The notes: a model not told the origin generated them from the sequence alone. Positions 54,699 through 63,412 are shown, numbered from the stretch's first letter. The stretch: DNA of 64,000 nucleotides from Scytonema sp035967975 (GCA_035967975.1 JAWQFQ010000006.1:1-64000); one strand, 5' to 3'. A program made the numbers and translations.

Positions 54699-55552
54699 GG
54701 TGCTTGGTATGACCATGAAAAATGGGGTGCAGACCAAAGGGAGTCTATTAAGATAGTCAGTGGGGAAAGAGCAAAGAGTGACCAGAAAACTGCGGTAGAA
54801 ACATAGAAATAATTTCGCAAAATGAAAGTTAATATGGCAATGCACGCTGACCAAACTATACGCCCGATTTGAGAATTGGGAATTGACCGGGGGTCAGTTA
54901 TCATAAATAGGGCGAACAACAACAAAGACCCACTCATCAGTCGATGGGAAAAAACATCCCAAGTCCAGCCCAGCCAGAAATTACGAATAGCTTCTAACCC
55001 GGCGTAAGTTAAGAGAAAAGCTGCTGTTGTATCCCAACGACCAACTCGTTTGAGAATCATTCCCCCACAACCTGCAAATAACAGTCCATACCACCAGTCT
55101 TCTCCCCATTGTCCAGGTGAAACCCATGCATCAGGGGTCAGTACTAAAGCGGAAATAATACCAAAGTTGGCGGGATTGAAGAAATGTTTGTCCCCGACTT
55201 TGAACATAAATTTGCTAGCGATCGCACATCCACTAGCCAAAGCCATCGTTGTCCAACTGTCCGCCCTTAGGAGCAAACTCAGTCCTAATGAGGTGATGAG
55301 AGCACTACGGAGTGGAGGTTTCAGAAACCCGGTTTCTTGGAGAAACCGGGTTTCTAATTTTTGCTTATTAGTTTCTAATTTTCGCTTATTTGAGTAGTAT
55401 TGGGACGAGAAGACCCATTGTGTTGTTACACAAGTAGCAATTGCTACAAAAAGATTTTCAGGGTGTAAAGTCCAATCTCTTGTACCAATTCCTAAGAAAA
55501 GAAACAAGGCGAGAAATAGAATTTGATAATCGCGTATATCATTAAACAGCAT
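54647..55552 (-). CDS. RnfD/NqrB-like membrane protein with two repeat-derived segments
   Basis: A 301-residue integral membrane protein with about seven helices. The conserved block DKHFFNPANFGI followed by LVLTPDAWVSPGQWGE identifies the RnfD/NqrB family. Residues about 71-85 (LETRFLQETGFLKPP) are a read-through of a dispersed palindrome (55323-55355), placed in the loop before the helix LITSLGLSLLLRAD. The last 25 residues repeat SNQQSAI and come from a 7-base repeat array, so the natural C-terminus has been replaced or extended. Cyanobacteria carry stand-alone RnfD-like genes without a full Rnf complex. The electron-transport role is inferred from the family. It overlaps functionally with the DUF2330 gene 8 bases downstream. 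Confidence 0.88.
   Translation of the reverse strand: MLFNDIRDYQILFLALFLFLGIGTRDWTLHPENLFVAIATCVTTQWVFSSQYYSNKRKLETNKQKLETRFLQETGFLKPPLRSALITSLGLSLLLRADSWTTMALASGCAIASKFMFKVGDKHFFNPANFGIISALVLTPDAWVSPGQWGEDWWYGLLFAGCGGMILKRVGRWDTTAAFLLTYAGLEAIRNFWLGWTWDVFSHRLMSGSLLLFALFMITDPRSIPNSQIGRIVWSACIAILTFILRNYFYVSTAVFWSLFALSPLTILIDSLWSAPHFSWSYQAPSNQQSAISNQQSAISN
55323..55355. repeat. Dispersed GAAACCCGG palindrome inside the RnfD-like coding sequence
   Basis: Arms AGAAACCCGGTTTCT and AGAAACCGGGTTTCT, spacer TGG. On the coding strand it is read in the same phase as the copy at 34564, giving ETRFLQETGFLKPP. Confidence 0.92.
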
Positions 55553-55870
55553 TACCTGTAGATATCAACATTTCTTCAGATTGTTGTCCCAATCTAAACG
55601 GCTATTATCTAAAATGGTGCTGTTGTTACAGAATTTGTTACATACGCGATAGTGGTTAGTGATAACTCCCTTCAATAGCGATGAAATAAGTTTCTTGAAC
55701 GAGCAGAGGTGGGCGAGACGCCCGCACCACAAGATGGAAAATCTCCTCCATCCCTGTTGTTACATTTTCAGTAACTAAGTCACAAACTAGGGAAGACAAA
55801 GAGTAAAACAGGTAAATCATCCTTCCTGCTTTGATTTGCTCCTCAAATATGGCTCGCTAGCCCTAAAACT
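55553..55870. other. Divergent intergenic region, no gene seen
   Basis: It must hold the promoters for the RnfD-like gene and the vWA lipoprotein gene. A fragment GGGCGAGACGCCCGCACCACAAGA (about 55709) is a dispersed motif also present near 37520 and 37675. Confidence 0.4.
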
Positions 55871-57532
55871 ATGAATGATATGCGCCGGACACTGGCTTTA
55901 TTCGGAATCTCTATTGTACTAGGAATTGCTGGTTGCAGTTCACCTGAGTCTGCTGGTAACCAAACGCAAGCACCTATTGCACAGTCTCAACCCTTAACTG
56001 CTGGACGTTTACCAACACCACAAGCAGCCTCACTGCTTCCTGCTTCTACCCGCAATCAACCATTGATGAGTCAAAAGCCATTTATCCAATCGGGTGACCA
56101 AGAACTGGGGGAGAGTCGCGAAGGTTACAAACATACTGAGGACAATCCGTTTCAAAAAGTAAGTGTCAATCCTCTTTCTACGTTTTCAATTGATGTTGAT
56201 GCAGCTTCCTATAGCAATATCCGGCGCTTTATCAATGAGGGACAACTTCCGCCGCCAGATGCAGTCCGTCTTGAAGAGATGGTAAATTATTTTACCTATG
56301 ATTATCCTCAACCAGAAGGCGATCGCCCATTTTCTGTAACAACGGAAGTCTCAAATGCACCTTGGAATCCCAAGCATAAACTCGTTCAAATAGGCTTGCA
56401 ATCAAAACGGATTTCCAGAGAAAATTTACCCCCTAACAATCTTGTCTTTCTGTTAGATGTTTCCGGTTCAATGGCTGACGCAAATAAGTTACCCCTGCTT
56501 AAATCTGCGTTGCGTTTGCTTGTTAACGAACTCAGACCTGCTGACAAGGTGGCGATTGTTGTCTATGCAGGAAACGCAGGTTTAGTGTTACCACCAACTC
56601 CCGGTTCTCAGAAAGATAAAATTCTCGACGCTTTAGAACAGTTAGATGCGGGTGGATCGACAGCGGGTGGAGAGGGAATTCAGCTTGCTTATCAGATTGC
56701 TAAAGACAACTTTCTCAAGTCAGGAAACAACCGGGTTATCCTCGCAACGGATGGAGATTTCAATGTGGGTGTTTCTAGCGAACAAGAATTGGTGCGTCTA
56801 ATTGAAAAAGAACGGGAACAGGAGATTTTCCTGACCGTCTTGGGATTGGGTATAGGCAATTTACAAGATGCCAAGATGGAGCAACTCGCGGATAAAGGGA
56901 ACGGTAATTATGCTTACATCGACAACTTGCTGGAAGCAAAGAAAATTCTTGTTAAAGAAATGGGTGCAACGCTACTGACTGTCGCAAAAGATGTCAAAAT
57001 CCAAGTAGAATTTAATCCGGCAAAGGTTCAGGGTTACCGTCTGATTGGTTATGAGAATCGGCTTTTACAAAATCAAGACTTTAATGACGATAAAAAAGAT
57101 GCTGGTGAGCTGGGAGCAGGACATTCAGTGACAGCGCTTTACGAAGTCATCCCGGTTGGGGTTACAAGTGATGTTCCCTTACCAGATGTCGATCCGTTAA
57201 AATACCAACAAAAAACTCTTCAGAAAACGACATCAAGTAATAATGAGATTATGCAGGTTAAACTGCGTTATAAGCGACCATCTGAGTCGGTGTCTCAATT
57301 ACTGACTTATCCAGTTGTCGATCGGGGTGTCAAGTTAGAAGACGCGTCAACTAACTTCAAATTTGTCTCGGCTGTTGCTGCTTTTGGGATGATACTTAAA
57401 GATTCACCATACAAAGGTACGGCAAATTTTGATGCAGTTTTGCAGTTGGCGCGACAATCTCAAGGGACTGATTTAGAAGGTTATCGAGCAGAGTTTATCC
57501 GTTTAGTTGAAACAAGTAAAACTTTGAAGTAG
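55871..57532 (+). CDS. vWA lipoprotein (YfbK-like, with N-terminal vWF_A and C-terminal DUF3520 regions)
   Basis: A 553-residue exported lipoprotein. The lipobox is GIAGC at about residue 22. Before the vWA domain comes the family-specific FSIDVDAASYSNIRRFINEG and VRLEEMVNYFTYDYPQP. The vWA domain has an intact MIDAS (FLLDVSGSM, Thr in GGSTAGGEG, ATDGDFNVG). The C-terminal part contains VQGYRLIGYENR and DNRGVKLEDA-type DUF3520 features. It would sit on the periplasmic side of a membrane. The protein kinase gene follows after 10 bases, suggesting a joint function. This is a different vWA subfamily from the cytoplasmic TerY-like one at 18028. Confidence 0.93.
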   Translation: MNDMRRTLALFGISIVLGIAGCSSPESAGNQTQAPIAQSQPLTAGRLPTPQAASLLPASTRNQPLMSQKPFIQSGDQELGESREGYKHTEDNPFQKVSVNPLSTFSIDVDAASYSNIRRFINEGQLPPPDAVRLEEMVNYFTYDYPQPEGDRPFSVTTEVSNAPWNPKHKLVQIGLQSKRISRENLPPNNLVFLLDVSGSMADANKLPLLKSALRLLVNELRPADKVAIVVYAGNAGLVLPPTPGSQKDKILDALEQLDAGGSTAGGEGIQLAYQIAKDNFLKSGNNRVILATDGDFNVGVSSEQELVRLIEKEREQEIFLTVLGLGIGNLQDAKMEQLADKGNGNYAYIDNLLEAKKILVKEMGATLLTVAKDVKIQVEFNPAKVQGYRLIGYENRLLQNQDFNDDKKDAGELGAGHSVTALYEVIPVGVTSDVPLPDVDPLKYQQKTLQKTTSSNNEIMQVKLRYKRPSESVSQLLTYPVVDRGVKLEDASTNFKFVSAVAAFGMILKDSPYKGTANFDAVLQLARQSQGTDLEGYRAEFIRLVETSKTLK

Positions 57533-57542
57533 GCGTAACTTT

Positions 57543-58811
57543 ATGGACGGTATTGACCCCACTCCTTGCAATGCACTAAATAACACCAACCAATTTCCTG
57601 ACTTTTCTGAACAGGGTTATTCTGTTGAACGGGAGTTGGGATATAATTTGGGTGGCGGACGTGTCACTTACAAAGCCGTTGATTTACAAACTCAGCAGTC
57701 GGTTGTCATTAAACAATTTCAGTTTGCAAAAGCTGGATCAAGTTGGTCTGGGTATGAAGCTTTGCAGCAGGAAATTGAGATACTACAGCAATTGAAACAT
57801 CCGTGTATTCCCCGGTATCTTGGTTCCTTTGAGACAAGCAACGGTTTTTGCTTGGTACAAGAGTATAAAGATGCGGTTTCTTTGGCGCAACCGCGACACT
57901 GGACCACAAAGAGTATCCAGCAAATTGCGATCGCTGTTCTGGAAGTTCTCGTCTACCTACAGCAGCAAGTTCCTCCAGTTATCCACCGTGATATTAAACC
58001 CGAAAATATTCTTGTCGATGAGCGACTGAATATCTATTTAGTTGATTTTGGGCTGGCGAGAATTGGGGGTGAAGACTTAACGGCGAGTAGTATGGTAAAG
58101 GGAACGTTGGGATTTATGCCTCCAGAGGCGATGTTTGGGCGATCGCTTACTCTTGCTTCTGACCTCTACAGTTTGGGAGCAACTTTAATTTGCTTGCTGA
58201 CAAAGACTCCATCCACTCGGGTTGGTCATTTAATAGACGATACTTTCCGCTTCAACTTTAAGTCTCTGTTACCAAGTCACGATTCTCATTTAATCTCTTG
58301 GTTGGAGAAAATGGTCGCCTCAAACCCACAGCACCGTTACCCTAATGCTGCAAATGCGTTGTCAGCCCTCAAAACCATCAATACTATTAATACCGTTCGA
58401 CCAGTAGCTTTACAGTCAAAATCTTCTCATGTCTCCTTACTCGGTGTCGGTTTGTTAAGTGCGATCGCACTTCTTTCTATCATTCGTCAAGCTGCAGTAG
58501 AAGTTGTCACCCCTCAACCGATTAGAATTTATATTCCTGCTACGACAAGTGCAGATAGGGTTAGACAGTTACTTGCTACTCAACGCTGTCTTGGTTGTGA
58601 CCTCCGATGGGCAGATTTGAGAGGTATGGATTTAAGAAGTATGGATCTTATGAATGCAGATTTAACAGGTGCAGATTTAAGAGGTGCAGACTTAAGAGGC
58701 GCTTCTTTGATAGGTGCAGACTTGACAGGCGCTCAACTTGAGGGCGCGAATATTAGAAGTACTGATCTCAGGGGTGCTATCATGCCGGATGGGTCTATAT
58801 ACGGATTTTAA
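57543..58811 (+). CDS. Membrane Ser/Thr protein kinase with C-terminal pentapeptide repeats
   Basis: A 422-residue protein. The N-terminal kinase domain is complete: a Gly-rich loop in GYNLGGGRVTY, ATP Lys in VVIKQF, catalytic loop VIHRDIKPENIL, DFG in LVDFGLARIG and APE-like MPPEAMF. After it is one membrane helix (LLGVGLLSAIALLSIIRQA). About ten pentapeptide repeats of the A-D-L-x-G type (ADLTGADLRGADLRGASLIG) follow, preceded by a CLGC pair. The repeats would be extracytoplasmic. Kinases with pentapeptide repeats are known in cyanobacteria (SpkB-like). The gene follows the vWA lipoprotein by 10 bases, so kinase and vWA protein are probably a signalling pair. Confidence 0.93.
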   Translation: MDGIDPTPCNALNNTNQFPDFSEQGYSVERELGYNLGGGRVTYKAVDLQTQQSVVIKQFQFAKAGSSWSGYEALQQEIEILQQLKHPCIPRYLGSFETSNGFCLVQEYKDAVSLAQPRHWTTKSIQQIAIAVLEVLVYLQQQVPPVIHRDIKPENILVDERLNIYLVDFGLARIGGEDLTASSMVKGTLGFMPPEAMFGRSLTLASDLYSLGATLICLLTKTPSTRVGHLIDDTFRFNFKSLLPSHDSHLISWLEKMVASNPQHRYPNAANALSALKTINTINTVRPVALQSKSSHVSLLGVGLLSAIALLSIIRQAAVEVVTPQPIRIYIPATTSADRVRQLLATQRCLGCDLRWADLRGMDLRSMDLMNADLTGADLRGADLRGASLIGADLTGAQLEGANIRSTDLRGAIMPDGSIYGF

Positions 58812-58937
58812 CAATAGGCTGTAGCGGTTGACACGTTCTCTGTAACGATGACTATTATTTTATACCTCTGTTAACCTACAATATAAATCTATTCAGCAAG
58901 AACTCGTTAGTAGAGTTCTTGATTTTTGTGTTCAAAT

Positions 58938-60521
58938 ATGCCTGTATTAATTATCTTGGCTGAAGTTGGCCTTGTCATCTTTGTTTTCTTCTTAGTAAAC
59001 TGGCTTGTGGGTAAGGTCTTCAATCTACTTTTGAAAGGCTCTTTCCTTAAAAGCAAGGAGAGAAGTATCAAAACTCTGCGCCGAAATATAACAGGGTTGT
59101 TGTTACTCGCTGGTTTGGTACTCTGCATTCTGATTGTAGGCGCAAATGGTTTTTTACTCTATCGAGGCGAAAACCTTCAACAATATACACTTTTACTGAT
59201 TCAACGTATTCCACTAGCATTTTGGATAACGTTGGGAATTGGGTGCGCTCAGAGCATTGGTGTTTTGATTTTAGCGGCGATTGTTTTAAAATTCCTGCAC
59301 TATTTGCTCAAAGTTGCTAACATTCGTGCTAAGAGAATTGAACAAAGCTCTGCTGATGACAAAAGTATTGATACGTTCTTTGGTAACCTTAAAAATATTG
59401 TTACCAGTGGAGTCTGGCTGTGGGCTGTCATCTTGTGTAGTCACTTTCTCAAAGTGTCAGCAGAGTTTACTGGATACCTATATATCCTGCTGCGGATTTA
59501 TCTAATCGTTGCTGTTGGGTTACTCATACCTAAAGCAATGACTGCTATTATTGATAGCTTAGATGCGCTCAGTATAAGATACTCTAGTCCTGAAAACCTT
59601 CTAAGATACTACGATCGCCTCCGACACCTCATCCCCTTTTTAAAGCGATGTTTAGAATTTGTCATTTTTGTATGCGTAGCTACATTGGTGATTCAGCAAG
59701 TCCAGTTAGTCGCTAACATCGCAGTTTTTGGACCACGTCTTGTTAAGATAGTTGGCATCATCTTTATCAGTCGTGTTTTGTTTGAAATCGTCTACTTATT
59801 TATTGAAGAGGTCTTGTTTAAAGACACAAATCTGACGGACGTTCAAATGAGTAGACGGCTCACTCTCGTTCCTCTCATCCGTAGCTGTCTACAATATTTG
59901 GTTTACTTTGGTGCTACTGTCTCCATCCTCTACACCCTCGATATCAATCCTACCCCTATACTTGCTGGTGCTGGAATTCTTGGTATAGCCGTGGGTTTTG
60001 GAGCACAAACATTAGTCAACGATATAGTCTGTGGCTTTTTTATTCTGTTTGAAAACTACTATTTAGTAGGTGACTACATCCAAGCAGGGAAAGCTGAAGA
60101 TAAGCTTTTAGAGGGGATTGTAGAATCCATAGAACTCAGAACGACTCGAATTAGACACCCTAATGGTCAGTTGCATATTATTCGTAATGGCGATATTGGC
60201 TCAATCACCAACTACTCTAAACAGTATATTTTTGCAGTGGTTGAAGTTAGCGTACCTTATGATTCCAACTTAGCTCATGTGTATGAAGTGATTGAAAAAA
60301 TGGGAGAACATTTAAAAGCAAACGATTCAAATGTACTCGAAGCTACACAGGTGGATGGAGTAGAAAGCCTTGGAGAAACTAACTTGTTGCTCCGTACATT
60401 GACGAAGGTAAAACCAGGAAAACATCTTCATATTCAACGCGTGCTGCGAAAAACGTTAACAGATGCTTTATCTCGAGAAGGAATTACAATTCCTCTTCGT
60501 GTTGAAACTAGTGAATCTTAA
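58938..60521 (+). CDS. MscS-family mechanosensitive ion channel
   Basis: About 527 residues, with an extended set of N-terminal membrane helices and the conserved MscS core. The pore-lining helix and beta domain read LAGAGILGIAVGFGAQTLVN and then ENYYLVGDYIQAG, and VESIELRTTRIRHPNGQLHI is the family signature. The cytoplasmic end has VPYDSNLAHVYEVIEKM. It opens under membrane tension and releases solutes during hypo-osmotic shock. I chose the ATG at 58938; an upstream TTG four codons earlier is less likely. It follows the kinase gene by about 126 bases on the same strand and may be independent. Confidence 0.93.
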   Translation: MPVLIILAEVGLVIFVFFLVNWLVGKVFNLLLKGSFLKSKERSIKTLRRNITGLLLLAGLVLCILIVGANGFLLYRGENLQQYTLLLIQRIPLAFWITLGIGCAQSIGVLILAAIVLKFLHYLLKVANIRAKRIEQSSADDKSIDTFFGNLKNIVTSGVWLWAVILCSHFLKVSAEFTGYLYILLRIYLIVAVGLLIPKAMTAIIDSLDALSIRYSSPENLLRYYDRLRHLIPFLKRCLEFVIFVCVATLVIQQVQLVANIAVFGPRLVKIVGIIFISRVLFEIVYLFIEEVLFKDTNLTDVQMSRRLTLVPLIRSCLQYLVYFGATVSILYTLDINPTPILAGAGILGIAVGFGAQTLVNDIVCGFFILFENYYLVGDYIQAGKAEDKLLEGIVESIELRTTRIRHPNGQLHIIRNGDIGSITNYSKQYIFAVVEVSVPYDSNLAHVYEVIEKMGEHLKANDSNVLEATQVDGVESLGETNLLLRTLTKVKPGKHLHIQRVLRKTLTDALSREGITIPLRVETSES

Positions 60522-60581
60522 GTTAGCTATCAGCAGTCAGCTATCAGCTACATAGCATTCCTGAATCATTCGTAAAAGGCG

Positions 60582-60614
60582 AGAAACCCGGTATCTTAAA
60601 GATACCGGGTTTCT
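60582..60614. repeat. Dispersed GAAACCCGG palindrome (GGTATC variant)
   Basis: AGAAACCCGGTATCT / AGATACCGGGTTTCT around TAA, in the 470-base spacer downstream of the MscS gene. The spacer (60522-60990) holds three palindromic elements and no gene. Confidence 0.88.
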
Positions 60615-60764
60615 GGGGTCGCGAATCAGATATAGCGGTTCTCGGTTGGGTGCAATACAAGTTGGAGGGCTCTCAACCGTTCGCCCCTACATTTGATGGC
60701 GATCGCACTATATGTGATTCAACTGAAAAGCGCTATAGGAGTCAATACTTGAAGGTTTTGACTC

Positions 60765-60830
60765 GATCCCCCCAACACCCCTTATGAAGGGGGCTTTAAA
60801 CCCCCCTTTTCAAGGGGGGCTGGGGGGATC
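60765..60830. repeat. GATCCCCCC/GGGGGGATC palindromic element, second copy
   Basis: The outer GATCCCCCC and GGGGGGATC ends are perfect complements. The inner arms CCTTATGAAGGGGGCTT and AAACCCCCCTTTTCAAGG pair in part. Related to 53197-53271. Confidence 0.85.
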
Positions 60831-60900
60831 AAAACGGGATGAGCACTATAACCCTTGCAGTATTGAGATAGGAGTTGCTTGATAACTGATAAAAGTTTAA

Positions 60901-60930
60901 AAACCCGGTTTCTCCAAGAAACCGGGTTTT
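60901..60930. repeat. Dispersed GAAACCCGG palindrome
   Basis: AAACCCGGTTTCT / AGAAACCGGGTTT with a run of T after it. It could serve as terminator for transcripts from the left. Confidence 0.85.
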
Positions 60931-60990
60931 TATTTTTGCTAATATCATAAATTTAAGTAAGTATTGGGACGACTGCAAGCTTTAAGTGAA

Positions 60991-61221
60991 TTAACAAATA
61001 TGACTATATTTCAACGTTTTGAAACCAGTACTACCACTTTCTCGTCGTCTTGGTAATCCTCTATCAGGAGGTGTTTGAGATTGCATCATTTGATTCTCAA
61101 AAGCTTGCACTGTTTGATGAGCTTGTTCTAGTGTGAATGATTGATTTATAACTTCAAAGTTAGCAAATCCAACAATTATTATTGAAGTTATTAATGGATG
61201 AATAATATGTTTAATGTTCAT
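60991..61221 (-). CDS. Small exported protein with PDRGLPRRR motif, possibly truncated
   Basis: A 76-residue product starting with a signal-like segment (IIHPLITSIIIVGFANFEV). After a helical stretch it carries PPDRGLPRRRESGST, close to the P-x-x-R-G-x-P-G-x-R motif at the start of DUF928 and related exported cyanobacterial proteins. Homologues continue for 100-200 residues after this motif, whereas here the frame ends 11 residues later. It may be a real micro-protein or the front end of a truncated gene. The upstream side has a usable GAGGAAAAA stretch. Confidence 0.55.
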   Translation of the reverse strand: MNIKHIIHPLITSIIIVGFANFEVINQSFTLEQAHQTVQAFENQMMQSQTPPDRGLPRRRESGSTGFKTLKYSHIC

Positions 61222-61694
61222 TTTTTCCTCAAAAACCTTGCATGATGTCCTGTAGATATATAAGGTTTATATTGAGGAAATATGCAGTATTAACCGAGGA
61301 TAGAATGAAGCACATCCTCCAGATTCAGTCCTGTTGGCTATTAAGTATTGACGATTGCTCGAATTCCAGTTAGCAGTTAGTCGTTAAAGATAGATGTTGT
61401 GATATGGATCACAAACAAATATGTTAGTTAGTCACAAATCAATAGTTTTAGCAACCAGTCTCTAAAGCAACTAGTAGTTCGTGCAAAGCATCTCAAAAAA
61501 CATCTTTTTTTGAACTGGGCTTTAAACCCAGCAAAGGCCAGTTTTTTAAGCGGGCAGGAGGCAGAATTCCCTTCAGAATAGCTGCCTCCTGCCCTCTACC
61601 TTCCTTTGTAACTGTTAAATTTGCTGATTTTAGTTTACATTAAGAGTGGTTGACGACTGGTACTGATTTCATCAATTCATCAAAGGCATAAAAA
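61222..61694. other. Spacer with a long hairpin, no gene
   Basis: The main feature is a perfect 13-base inverted repeat, GGGCAGGAGGCAG at 61552-61564 and its complement at 61582-61594, which would form a strong stem. A CTGGGCTTTAAACCCAG near-palindrome lies at about 61515. No coding potential is evident. Confidence 0.6.
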
Positions 61695-61916
61695 ATGAAT
61701 ATTTCAACAGATGACGCTAGAGAAATTGGGCAGAAACTAAAGCAATTATTGGATATTTTTAGAAAAGATTCTTCTCAATCTTATTTTCTAAGAGACCTTC
61801 TTCAAAAAACTGGATGGATGGAAAATGATTTACGATTTGTTTTAGAAATTGCTGTGGCTGCTGAATTTATACAAGAAAACGTTCGCGAGGATAAAATTTT
61901 ATATGTTTTAAATTAA
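61695..61916 (+). CDS. Hypothetical protein, 73 residues
   Basis: A small soluble helical protein starting MNISTDDAREIGQKLKQLLD and ending in VREDKILYVLN. I do not recognise the family. The pattern of helices followed by a short strand resembles a winged-helix domain (FLRDLLQKTGWMENDLRFVL, where a helix-turn-helix could fit). That is speculative. It stands next to a dead DUF4058 fragment on the other strand. Confidence 0.5.
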   Translation: MNISTDDAREIGQKLKQLLDIFRKDSSQSYFLRDLLQKTGWMENDLRFVLEIAVAAEFIQENVREDKILYVLN

Positions 61917-61950
61917 TGTAGGTGTGGGGTGGGTCCTGATAGGGTGACAA

Positions 61951-62106
61951 AGAAGCTATAAACCCGCTTCTCAATTGCCACCCGGTAGTCTCGGCTGGGA
62001 TTTGACTCAATTGCATTCGCAACAGCCGTAATCAGCGATGATGGATTTCTGACCAAAACTCAGGATTTTCAAGGTAAGGGTTCATTCCCGAAAATGGAGA
62101 TGGCAT
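61951..62106 (-). pseudogene. Frameshifted N-terminal fragment of a DUF4058 gene
   Basis: On the minus strand, ATG at 62106 opens with MPSPFSGMNPYLENPEFW followed by SEIHHR, the very characteristic start of DUF4058 proteins, then meets TGA. Shifting one base restores LITAVANAIESNPSRDYRVA and IEKRVYSF, the expected continuation. Homologues are around 250 residues long; only about 52 codons remain here. One base has been lost after HHR and the rest of the gene is gone. Confidence 0.85.
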
Positions 62107-62132
62107 AAAGCTACCTTGGTCTTCACAAAGTA

Positions 62133-62726
62133 CTACATCTCCATATTACATCCGACCTTTGATTTAATCAGAACGGACGCAGCTTCACGGGCTTGTTCAG
62201 CTGCGGTTGAAGCCCCTTCCATCATAGCGACAACGATCGCCCCTTCTGCTAACAACACGAATTGACGAGCAAGTGTTTCAGCATTTGTAAGATTTGCTGC
62301 CTTTACCAATTCCAGAATATATTGATACATTGCTCGCTTGTGTTCTAGAGCAACTTGATAACCGGGATGAGTTGGATTGACCAATTCGACTGTTGCATTA
62401 ACGAACGCGCAACCCCGGTAATCTGGATTGTTAAACCACTCTTTCAGAGCATCGAAAATGCCTAAAAGACGTTCTTGTGGAGTACTTCCATAACGTTCTA
62501 CTGCTGAGAAAAACCAATTTTGCCATCGTTCATCTTGCAGTCGCAAGAACTCTGCAACTAGATGGTCTTTTGACTGAAAATGGTTGTAGAGTGACATTTT
62601 AGCAACGCCAGCACGAGCTATAATTTCATCAATACCTACATTCTGAATTCCTCGTTGGTAAAACAACTCTACCGCAGTTTCCAGTATTCTCTCACGGGCA
62701 GGTTTTTTGCTTGGTGTCGAAGCCAT
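62133..62726 (-). CDS. TetR/AcrR family transcriptional regulator
   Basis: A 197-residue TetR repressor. The DNA-binding domain is RERILETAVELFYQRGIQNV then DEIIARAGVAKMSLYNHFQS, matching the family consensus. The C-terminal ligand domain is of the type found in YxaF/LmrA-like regulators (GCAFVNATVEL). It contains a Cys and is all-helical. A 16-base operator-like sequence lies just upstream of its start and recurs upstream of the YHS gene, so it probably represses itself and that gene. The inducer is unknown. Confidence 0.93.
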   Translation of the reverse strand: MASTPSKKPARERILETAVELFYQRGIQNVGIDEIIARAGVAKMSLYNHFQSKDHLVAEFLRLQDERWQNWFFSAVERYGSTPQERLLGIFDALKEWFNNPDYRGCAFVNATVELVNPTHPGYQVALEHKRAMYQYILELVKAANLTNAETLARQFVLLAEGAIVVAMMEGASTAAEQAREAASVLIKSKVGCNMEM

Positions 62727-62739
62727 AATTTTCTTTATA

Positions 62740-62755
62740 TAGACCTTTCTGTTTA
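62740..62755. promoter_or_regulatory. Putative TetR operator, proximal copy
   Basis: TAGACCTTTCTGTTTA, 14 bases before the regulator start codon. It matches the site at 63413 in 14 of 16 positions and has partial two-fold symmetry (TAGAC / GTTTA). Confidence 0.55.
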
Positions 62756-62862
62756 TTATAAAAAATTCAACGCTATTAAGTAGGCGGACAAAAATGATTT
62801 ACACAAGATGTTTAATTGTGGTAAATCTGCAATTGCTGGAGTTAAGGTTTATTCGTGCTGCT

Positions 62863-62895
62863 AGAAACCCGGTTTCTCAAAGAAACCGGGTTTCT
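62863..62895. repeat. Dispersed GAAACCCGG palindrome
   Basis: AGAAACCCGGTTTCT / AGAAACCGGGTTTCT around CAA, between the YHS and TetR genes; it may terminate the YHS transcript. Confidence 0.9.
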
Positions 62896-62963
62896 ATTCC
62901 AGCTTATCCGTGAACCATATTGGGGGTGAAAGCATAAACTTGAGCTTCCACCCGCATACAGAA

Positions 62964-63356
62964 TTAAGCAGGTTTCAGATCGTTTTGTTCCCAGTGAGCA
63001 TCAGCTTTTCGGCGTAAAGTCTCTTCATCGGCATCCCATTGAGGTTTTGTGTTGCCTAGTTCGCCATTGTAGAATAGGTAGAGTTTGCCATCTGTAACTT
63101 TATAGGTTTGAGGATCGACTGGAACTAACTTACCCTCGGAAACAGCAACCGCACAGAAGCCACCATATTGGGGAAGATACTGTTCGGGGTTTGCATCAAA
63201 CTGAGCTTTATTTGTTTCACTGGCAAAGTAATAGATAGCCCCTTGATACGTTGAGGTAATAGCGGGATTTCCTTGGGTGGGTTGATTGGTGAAATAGGAC
63301 ACGGGATCATACCCTTGAATAGCAACGTTAGTGTCAGAGAGATTGATAGGTTGCAT
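62964..63356 (-). CDS. YHS domain protein
   Basis: A 130-residue protein with a YHS-type domain: IQGYDPVSYFTNQPTQGNP, then IYYFASETNKAQFDANPEQY and LPQYGGFCAVAV. This form is common as a short stand-alone protein in bacteria. The single Cys in GGFCA is typical and could bind metal. There is no signal peptide. The gene lies 110 bases downstream of a hydrolase gene and 240 bases upstream of the TetR gene, all on the minus strand, with a TetR-like site in front. Confidence 0.92.
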   Translation of the reverse strand: MQPINLSDTNVAIQGYDPVSYFTNQPTQGNPAITSTYQGAIYYFASETNKAQFDANPEQYLPQYGGFCAVAVSEGKLVPVDPQTYKVTDGKLYLFYNGELGNTKPQWDADEETLRRKADAHWEQNDLKPA

Positions 63357-63412
63357 GAGTTTACTCCAATAAATTCAAGAATTGCTCCAAACAAATAAGC
63401 GGATTGATTATG

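Noticed and set aside
61920..62110. tRNA or small RNA gene in the gap before the TetR gene
   Set aside because: The stretch is explained by a frameshifted DUF4058 fragment on the minus strand.
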